From contig CP136069.1 in assembly GCA_032622095.1 (NCBI GenBank), positions 169,252,394 to 169,316,393 on the forward strand: a DNA stretch of 64,000 nt. Direction: 5' to 3'. Within the stretch, counting starts at the first letter, position 1. Each line of letters opens with the position of its first letter. Made by a program: the position numbers and the translations under genes. This DNA is from Siphonodentalium dalli. Its lineage: Eukaryota > Mollusca > Scaphopoda > Gadilida > Siphonodentaliidae. The notes beneath the pieces were generated by a model. It did no database searches. It worked only from the letters and a program-made list of their open reading frames with translations, and had not been told where the DNA came from. Shown here piece after piece: positions 57,310 to 64,000 of the stretch.

Positions 57310-57530
57310 ACAAAAAAATTCCAAAACTTCCAAAACTTCAAAAATTTCAAAAACTTCAAAAATTTCAAAAACTTCAAAAACTTCAAAAATTTCAAAAACT
57401 TCAAAAATTTCAAAAATTTCAAAAACTTCAAAAATTTCAAAAACTTCAAAAATTTCAAAAATTTCAAAAACTTCAAAATTTTCAAAATTTTCAAAAAACT
57501 TCAAAAATTTCAAAAATTTCAATATAATGA
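57310..57530. repeat. TTCAAAAA-type short tandem repeat in the left arm
   Basis: 9-bp-based units (TTCAAAAAC, TTCAAAAAT) about 24 times. The mirrored tract in the right arm (63220-63290) is only about 70 bp, so tract length is the largest difference between arms. Confidence 0.9.
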
Positions 57531-57617
57531 AGATGACGAGCAACCAATTTTCGACTGGCCTGAGGCATTACGTTATGGAATGAATAACGACAGCGGATCA
57601 GAATGTGATCATACACG

Positions 57618-58290
57618 CAATAATAGAAGTTACTTTGATGTTGTTGTTATGAATATAATTTGATCAACCTTACGTATTAACAGTTTATTGAGTTATGCAT
57701 ACATATAGTACGTCACTTGGACATTTTATCAGTTTATCACGTGATCAGTAAATGTGGCAATCGGGTATCCACCGATGCCTGCAATGTATTATTTATAATA
57801 ATTGGACTCATTTATCTCACGTAAATAATACTCTTAGTTGTTCCAATAAAATAGTTATCAAATTCGATCACCAATAGATTTGACTGTGGAATATAACGAC
57901 ATTTAACTTATTTGATAAGCTGTGTCATTGTTAGCATTAACGCGATAATTAGTTATCAAAAATATGCATACATAATAAGTACATGTGATAAGACACTCAA
58001 TAATAGAAGTTACCTTTGTGTTGTATGCGTGTTCAGACACGTTCGCGTTAATACTTCACCTGTACATATAAACGGTTTATTGAGTTATGCATACATATGG
58101 ACATTTTATCAGATTATCACGTGATCATTAACTGTGTCAATCGGGTGTCTGCAGATGCCCTCAATGTATTATTTATAATAATTGGACTCATTGATCTCAC
58201 GTAAATAATACTCTTAGTTGTTCCAATAAAATAGTTATCAAATTCGATCACCAATAGATTTGACTGTGGAATATAATGACCTTTAACTTA
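57618..58290 (+). repeat. Tandem duplication of a 300-bp unit in the left arm
   Basis: Two units (about 57618-57915 and 57993-58290) begin AATAATAGAAGTTAC and share TTTATTGAGTTATGCATACA, TTTATCACGTGATCA-like and TTCCAATAAAATAGTTATCA phrases. The right arm has both units mirrored at 62446-63120. Confidence 0.8.
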
Positions 58291-58439
58291 TTTATCGATC
58301 TATGTTAGAACATGGTCTTAACAAAAAACTTGACCATAACAAAAATTACCTTACATTTATGCATGAATCTAATTAGACCATGCGTAAATATTGTCAGCTT
58401 ATCGTCTGATGAGCAAATCCGATGTTTATCAAAAATAGT

Positions 58440-59560
58440 ACAACTTCCAGTTGGTAATTACTCTTACGAATGAAGAGCGTTAAACATATACGAAATTACT
58501 ACACGAATGAACTGAAATTTATATTTCACATCTTACCAACAACAGTTACAGACATAGTCATAGTGTTATACTGTCTTGCATGTACCCATGCTATGACATC
58601 ATTAGAAGGGGCAATACACTCAAGGAGTTAAAGTGACACGAAACAAGGGACGTGATGTAATATTGGTGTTTGAATCTTAAAGGAACACAAGACACTCTAA
58701 AGGGACACTCATTATGAATGAATGTTAACAATACAAGCGCACGAATAAAGAGCGTTGAACATATACGAAATTACTACACGAATGAATTGAACCTTGAAAT
58801 TTATATTTCACATCTTACCAACAACAGCTACAGACATAATCATAGTGTTATACTGTCTTGCATGTACACACGCTATGACATCATTAAAGGAACACAAGGC
58901 ACTCATTATGATTGAATGTTAACAATAACGCACCGGTGTTTTTGAATATTAAAGGAACACAATGCACTCTAAAGGGACACTCATTATGAATGAATGTTAA
59001 CAATACAAGCGCACGAATGAAGAGCGTTGAACATATACGAAATTACTACACGAATGAATTGAACCTTGAAATTTATATTTCACATCTTACCAACAACAGC
59101 TACAGACATAATCATAGTGTTATACTGTCTTGCATGTACACACGCTATGACATCATTAAAGGAACACAATGCACTCATTATGAATGAATGTTAACAATAA
59201 ACGCACCGGTGTTTGAATATTAAAGGAACACAATACACTCATTATGAATAAATGTTAACAATAAACGCACCGGTGTTTTTGAATATTAAAGGAACACAAT
59301 GCACTCTAAAGGGACACTCATTATGAATGAATGTTAACAATACAAGCGCACGAATGAAGAGCGTTGAACATATACGAAATTACTACACGAATGAATTGAA
59401 CCTTGAAATTTATATTTCACATCTTACCAACAACAGCTACAGACATAATCATAGTGTTATACTGTCTTGCATGTACACACGCTATGACATCATTAAAGGC
59501 GGACAATCCACTCACGGTGTGACAACAGATACAGACATAGGCATAGTGTTATACAGTCTT
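58440..59560 (+). repeat. Tandem repeat with a shared 65-codon frame, left arm
   Basis: Units near 58460 (diverged), 58700, 58972 and 59310 contain ACGAATGAAGAGCGTTGAAC, TACACGAATGAATTGAACC and ATCATAGTGTTATACTGTCT, and are separated by GTGTTTTTGAATATTAAAGG spacers. Three units hold an open frame starting MNVNNTSAR that spans most of the unit. Mirrored copies lie at 61052-62280. Confidence 0.85.
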
Positions 59561-59636
59561 CTATGTACCCACGCTATGACACCATTCAAGTACATTGGAT
59601 GTTAGGTCTATGACTCTTGAGTATGCACCAATCAAT

Positions 59637-59962
59637 GAGCAAATGAGCAAAACATGAGCAAATGAGCAAGAAAATGAGCAAATGAGCGAGAAAATGAGCA
59701 AATGAGCAAGAAAATGAGCAAATGAGCAAAAAAATGAGCAATAAAAATGAGCAAATGAGCAAAAAAATGAGCAAATGAGCAAGAAAATGAGCAAATGAGC
59801 CAAAAAATGAGCAAATGAGCAATAAAAATGAGCAAATGAGCAAGAAAATGAGCAAATGAGCAAGAAAATGAGCAATAAAAATGAGCAAATGAGCAAAAAA
59901 ATGAGCAAATGAGCAAAAAAATGAGCAAATGAGCAAGAAAATGAGCAATACAAATGAGCAAA
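59637..59962. repeat. ATGAGCAA short tandem repeat, left arm
   Basis: ATGAGCAAATGAGCAAG/AAA units about 35 times. A mirrored, shorter tract lies at 60838-61070. Long frames here (LLICSFSCSFAHF-type) are artefacts of the repeat. Confidence 0.92.
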
Positions 59963-60220
59963 TGAGCAAGAGGTTAGCAAGTGAGCAAGTGATCATGTCG
60001 ATAATAAAAAGCAGCATTTTATAGATCGAAAAGAAATTTTGTCAGAATATTGTCATCAACTCAATCAAGATCTCAACGAAACGCATTATTGACATCGATA
60101 ACTATCATGGTGCATTGGCATTCATGGCCAGACAAATTTAATTCGTGTGTCTACAATACAACCTACCTATCCAAATGTCAATGCAATTATGAGTGATTTC
60201 AAAATGAGCACTCTATGTTT

Positions 60221-60597
60221 TCATTCGATGCTGGTATTCTTGCCGCCGCCGCCGGCGGCGGTTGTTGTTGTTGTTGTTGTTGTTGTTGCGCCGCCGCCGC
60301 CGCCGGCGGCGGTTGTTGTTGTTGTTCCTCTTTCTCAAAAGTTACGAACGATTAATAGAATACCAGCATCGAATGAATACATCACCCATACATAACATGA
60401 TCATGAAGAAAATGGTCAAACTGACCAAACACGGATATAATAATGAAGGGGCTGTAGATTCAGACAACGTTAGAGCGGTATTTTAGCTTCTGCTCTATGA
60501 GCGGTACTTTAGCTATGTATCTGCCCTATGGGGCGGTACTTTAGCTTTGTATCACAATCGATTTCATCATGTCACCAGGTTACACGTATCTATATAA
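60221..60597. other. Unpaired spacer of the 6-kb palindrome
   Basis: It contains two blocks of (GCC)n(GGC)n followed by (GTT)n (60243-60326), then a unique AT-rich part, then three close repeats of GAGCGGTA[CT]TTTAGCT (60471, 60500, 60531). This is the only strongly GC-rich DNA in the element. Confidence 0.75.
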
Positions 60598-60837
60598 TAG
60601 AGTGCTCATATTGAAATCACTCATAATTGCATTGACATTTGGATAGGTAGGTTGTATTGTAGACACACGAATTAAATTTGTCTGGCCATGAATGCCAATG
60701 CACCATGATAGTTATCGATGTCAATAATGCGTTTCGTTGAGATCTTGATTGAGTTGATGACAATATTCTGACAAAATTTCTTTTCGATCTATAAAATGCT
60801 GCTTTTTATTATCGACATGATCACTTGCTCACTTGCT

Positions 60838-62280
60838 CACCTCTTGCTCATTTGTATTGGTCATTTTCTTGCTCATTTTTTTTGCTCATTTGCTCATTTT
60901 TTTGCTCATTTTTATTGCTCATTTGCTCATTTTCTTGCTCATTTGCTCATTTTCTTGCTCATTTTCTTGCTCATTTGCTCATTTTTATTGCTCATTTGCT
61001 CATTTTTTGGCTCATTTGCTCATTTTCTTGCTCATTTGCTCATTTTTTTGCTCATTTGCTCATTTTTATTGCACATTTAATGTACTTTAATGGTGTCATA
61101 GCGTGGGTACATAGAAGACTGTATAACACTATGCCTATGCCTGTATCTGTTGTCACACCGTGAGTGGATTGTCCGCCTTTAATGATGTCATAGCGTGTGT
61201 ACATGCAAGACAGTATAACACTATGATTATGTCTGTAGCTGTTGTTGGTAAGATGTGAAATATAAATTTCAAGGTTCAATTCATTCATGTAGTAATTTCG
61301 TATATGTTCAACGCTCTTCATTCGTGCGCTTGTATTGTTAACATTCATTCATAATGAGTGTCCCTTTAGAGTGCATTGTGTTCCTTTAATATTCAAAAAC
61401 ACCGGTGCGTTTATTGTTAACATTCATTCATAATGAGTGTATTGTGTTCCTTTAATATTCAAACACCGGTGCGTTTATTGTTAACATTCATTCATAATGA
61501 GTGTCTTGTGTTCCTTTAATGGTGTCATAGCGTGTGTACATGCAAGACAGTATAACACTATGATTATGTCTGTAGCTGTTGTTGGTAAGATGTGAAATAT
61601 AAATTTCAAGGTTCAATTCATTCGTGTAGTAATTTCGTATATATTCAACGCTCTTCATTCGTGCGCTTCTATTGTTAACATTCATTCATAATGAGTGTCC
61701 CTTTAGAGTGCATTGTGTTCCTTTAATATTCAAAAACACCGGTGCGTTTATTGTTAACATTCATTCATAATGAGTGTATTGTGTTCCTTTAATATTCAAA
61801 CACCGGTGCGTTTATTGTTAACATTCATTCATAATGAGTGCCTTGTGTTCCTTTAATGATGTCATAGCGTGTGTACATGCAAGACAGTATAACACTATGA
61901 TTATGCCTGTAACTGTTGTTTGTAAGATGTGAAATATAAATTTCAAGGTTCAATTCATTCGTGTAGTAATTTCGTATATGTTCAACGCTCTTTATTCGTG
62001 CGCTTGTATTGTTAACATTCATTCATAATGAGTGTCCCTTTAGAGTGTCTTGTGTTCCTTTAAGATTCAAACACCAATATTACATCACGTCCCTTGTTTC
62101 GTGTCACTTTAACTCCTTGAGTGTATTGCCCCTTCTAATGATGTCATAGCATGGGTACATGCAAGACAGTATAACACTATGACTATGTCTGTAACTGTTG
62201 TTGGTAAGATGTGAAATATAAATTTCAGTTCATTCGTGTAGTAATTTCGTATATGTTCAACGCTCTTCATTCGTAAGAGT
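60838..62280 (-). repeat. Right-arm mirror of the ATGAGCAA tract and 65-codon units
   Basis: TTGCTCATTTGCTCATTTTC repeats (60838-61070) are followed by mirrored units with MNVNNTSAR-type frames on the minus strand at 61348-61052, 61685-61488 and 62022-61825, plus a diverged unit near 62200. Confidence 0.85.
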
Positions 62281-63031
62281 AATTACCAACTGGAAGTTGT
62301 ACTATTTTTGATAAACATCGGATTTGCTCATCAGACGATAAGCTGACAATATTTACGCATGGTCTAATTAGATTCATGCATAAATGTAAGGTAATTTTTG
62401 TTATGGTCAAGTTTTTTGTTAAGACCATGTTCTAACATAGATCGATAAATAAGTTAAAGGTCATTATATTCCACAGTCAAATCTATTGGTGATCGAATTT
62501 TATAACTATTTTATTGGAACAACTAAGAGTATTATTTACGTGAGATCAATGAGTCCAATTATTATAAATAATACATTGAGGGCATCTGCAGACACCCGAT
62601 TGCCACAGTTAATGATCACGTGGTAATCTGATAAAATGTCCATATGTATGCATAACTCAATAAACCGTTTATATGTACAGGTGAAGTAATAACGCGAACG
62701 TGTCTGAACACGCATACAACACAAAGGTAACTTCTATTATTGAGTGTCTTATCACATGTACTTATTATGTATGCATATTTTTGATAACTAATTATCGCGT
62801 TAATGCTAACAATGACACAGCTTATCAAATAAGTTAAAGGTCGTTATATTCCACAGTCAAATCTATTGGTGATCGAATTTGATAACTATTTTATTGGAAC
62901 AACTAAGAGTATTATTTACGTGAGATAAATGAGTCCAATTATTATAAATAATACATTGCAGGCATCGGTGGATACCCGATTGCCACATTTATTGATCACG
63001 TGATAAACTGATAAAATGTCCAAGTGACGTA

Positions 63032-63406
63032 CTATATGAATGCATAACTCAATAAACTGTTAATACGTAAGGTTGATAAAATTATATTCATAACAACAAC
63101 ATCAAAGTAACTTCTATTATTGCGTGTATGATCACATTCTGATCCGCTGTCGTTATTCATTCTATAACGTAATGCCTCAGGCCAGTCGAAAATTGGTTGC
63201 TCGTCATCTTCATTATATTGAAGTTTTTGAAATTTTTGAAGTTTTTGAAGTTTTTGAAATTTTTGAAGTTTTTTTAATTTTTTAATTTTTTTTTTGAATA
63301 TTTTAGTACAAATAATTTTACCCGCCAAAAAATCTATTTTTAGATGTGCAGGCAACAAGCCACACGTACTACTAATATGACCATACGTAAACGTAATAAA
63401 GCCCAC
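63032..63406 (-). CDS. 124-codon frame at the right end of the palindrome, unknown
   Basis: The frame reads AGKIICTKIFKKKIKKLKK, a QKLQKFQKLQ repeat encoded by the TTCAAAAA tract, then NEDDEQPIFDWPEALRYRMN and SGSECDHTRNNRSYF. The NEDDEQPIFDWPEALRY stretch is also present in the left arm (57530-57590) but there the expanded repeat shifts the frame upstream. It begins outside the palindrome (63406). It could be translated, but there is no recognised domain and it may simply be a chance frame through repeat DNA. Confidence 0.25.
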   Translation of the reverse strand: MGFITFTYGHISSTCGLLPAHLKIDFLAGKIICTKIFKKKIKKLKKLQKFQKLQKLQKFQKLQYNEDDEQPIFDWPEALRYRMNNDSGSECDHTRNNRSYFDVVVMNIILSTLRINSLLSYAFI

Positions 63407-64000
63407 GTAGATTAAATCTGGCAGTTTGCGATACGAAATACATTTATAATAATTACCGCTTTTGAATTATACCGGTATCGAAATTAGTCGACGAAATTGA
63501 TGTGACAAAGATAAAGGGAAATAATGACATTTCTTCCTGTGCTCAAATAGAACTTTCGAAGAGGTGTTCTTTTGTGCGACACTGTTCACATTTTCACAAC
63601 ATATTTTACTCGATGCGTTTACTGGTAACACCGAAGATCTGGTCTGCTTGTGTGTTGAAATTATGCACTACATGTGGAGTGATTACAGAGTGTGCTGTAT
63701 AGCTCATGGTGTGTGGCTACAAAGCTAAGTCATGTAGTCCGAAAATATCCAACGTCTATTCAAATCTGAGATAGAAATGCTTATTTGCATAAGTTGGAAG
63801 GAATTGTGTGAGCACATGGTGACGTCATACAGTATAGTACAGTTCACAATCCGAAGAAACAAGTCCTGTTACAGTCATGTCGCAAGCATATGATGATATG
63901 GGTGCTCGTCCCATATCCCAACTAAAGAACACAGGTGTGACATTAAGAACTAACCGGCACGATTGAACATAGTGACATTAACGGATTGACAGACCCATGT
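63407..64000. other. Unique sequence outside the palindrome, nothing recognised
   Basis: A 66-codon plus frame (63502-63702) is unrecognised. No repeats or coding motifs were seen. Confidence 0.4.

Larger units (their letters stand above)
57272..63332. mobile_element. 6.06-kb near-perfect palindrome (giant foldback-like element)
   Basis: TTTTTTGGCGGGTAAAATTA at 57272 is mirrored by TAATTTTACCCGCCAAAAAA ending at 63332. The arms (about 2.9 and 2.7 kb) match in the same order from end to centre, with a non-repeated spacer of about 380 bp (60221-60597). A compared 270-bp block (58210-58480 against 62250-62520) differs at one or two positions. Arm length differs mainly in the TTCAAAAA tract. Each arm contains, from outside in, a short-repeat tract, two copies of a 300-bp unit, several copies of a 65-codon unit, and an ATGAGCAA tract. 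No TSD was visible and no transposase is encoded. Confidence 0.85.

Noticed and set aside
59561-60017. 139-143 codon minus frames (LLICSFSCSFAHF repeats) that look like membrane proteins
   Set aside because: They arise from the ATGAGCAA tandem repeat, are open in three phases, and have no unique sequence.

Overview
This is a repeat-dominated, AT-rich eukaryotic window with no host gene that I can support. The mix of decayed APE-type LINEs, LINE ORF1 zinc-knuckle proteins, a MULE-type transposase remnant, a hAT element, TTAA-flanked MITEs, long (GAT)n and (CA)n(TA)n tracts and an (ATCA)n-tailed retroposon suggests a marine invertebrate, most likely a lophotrochozoan such as a mollusc. This placement is inference from repeat style only. 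There is no sign of operons, ribosome binding sites or other prokaryotic organisation. The best protein-like stretches are all mobile-element genes, and nearly all are broken by frameshifts, stops or later insertions.

Layout. 1-2.1 kb: a MULE-type transposase remnant (minus strand) split by a 1254-bp foldback element. 3.9-4.6 kb: a TIR element carrying a zinc-finger-like coding fragment. 4.9-19.4 kb: a diverged inverted duplication (left arm 4.9-8.5, spacer 8.5-13.1, right arm 13.1-19.4), with a hAT element, a hairpin insertion and head-to-tail repeat arrays inserted in its arms, and an ORF1-like and a DNA-binding-protein remnant in its spacer. 19.7-25.5 kb: two inverted copies of a 0.5-kb hairpin-ended repeat, one of which interrupts a minus-strand retroposon that has ORF1 but no reverse transcriptase. 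25.8-26.6 kb: a LINE 3' end. 30-33 kb: TTAA-flanked MITEs. 33.1-40.2 kb: a plus-strand LINE interrupted by a second LINE in the opposite orientation. 40.5-47.3 kb: a 73-bp minisatellite, several TIR elements and compound palindromes. 47.5-49.0 kb: the second copy of the foldback element, inverted relative to the first. 49.6-57.1 kb: more TTAA MITEs, palindromic MITEs and a (CA)n-ended repeat. 57.3-63.3 kb: a nearly perfect 6.06-kb palindrome made of nested tandem repeats.

How the parts relate. The window is a record of successive insertions. The two foldback copies have exact 8-bp target duplications, and removing one rejoins the transposase reading frame. The hAT element has an empty site in the other arm of the large inverted repeat. 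The LINE-in-LINE junction cuts the reverse transcriptase reading frame, which resumes 4.65 kb downstream. The strongest candidates for undescribed elements are the 6-kb palindrome, the two-copy foldback family with minisatellite arms, the shared-TTAA hairpin MITEs, and the compound palindrome at 46.9-47.2 kb. All homology statements come from reading motifs by eye; no database search was run.
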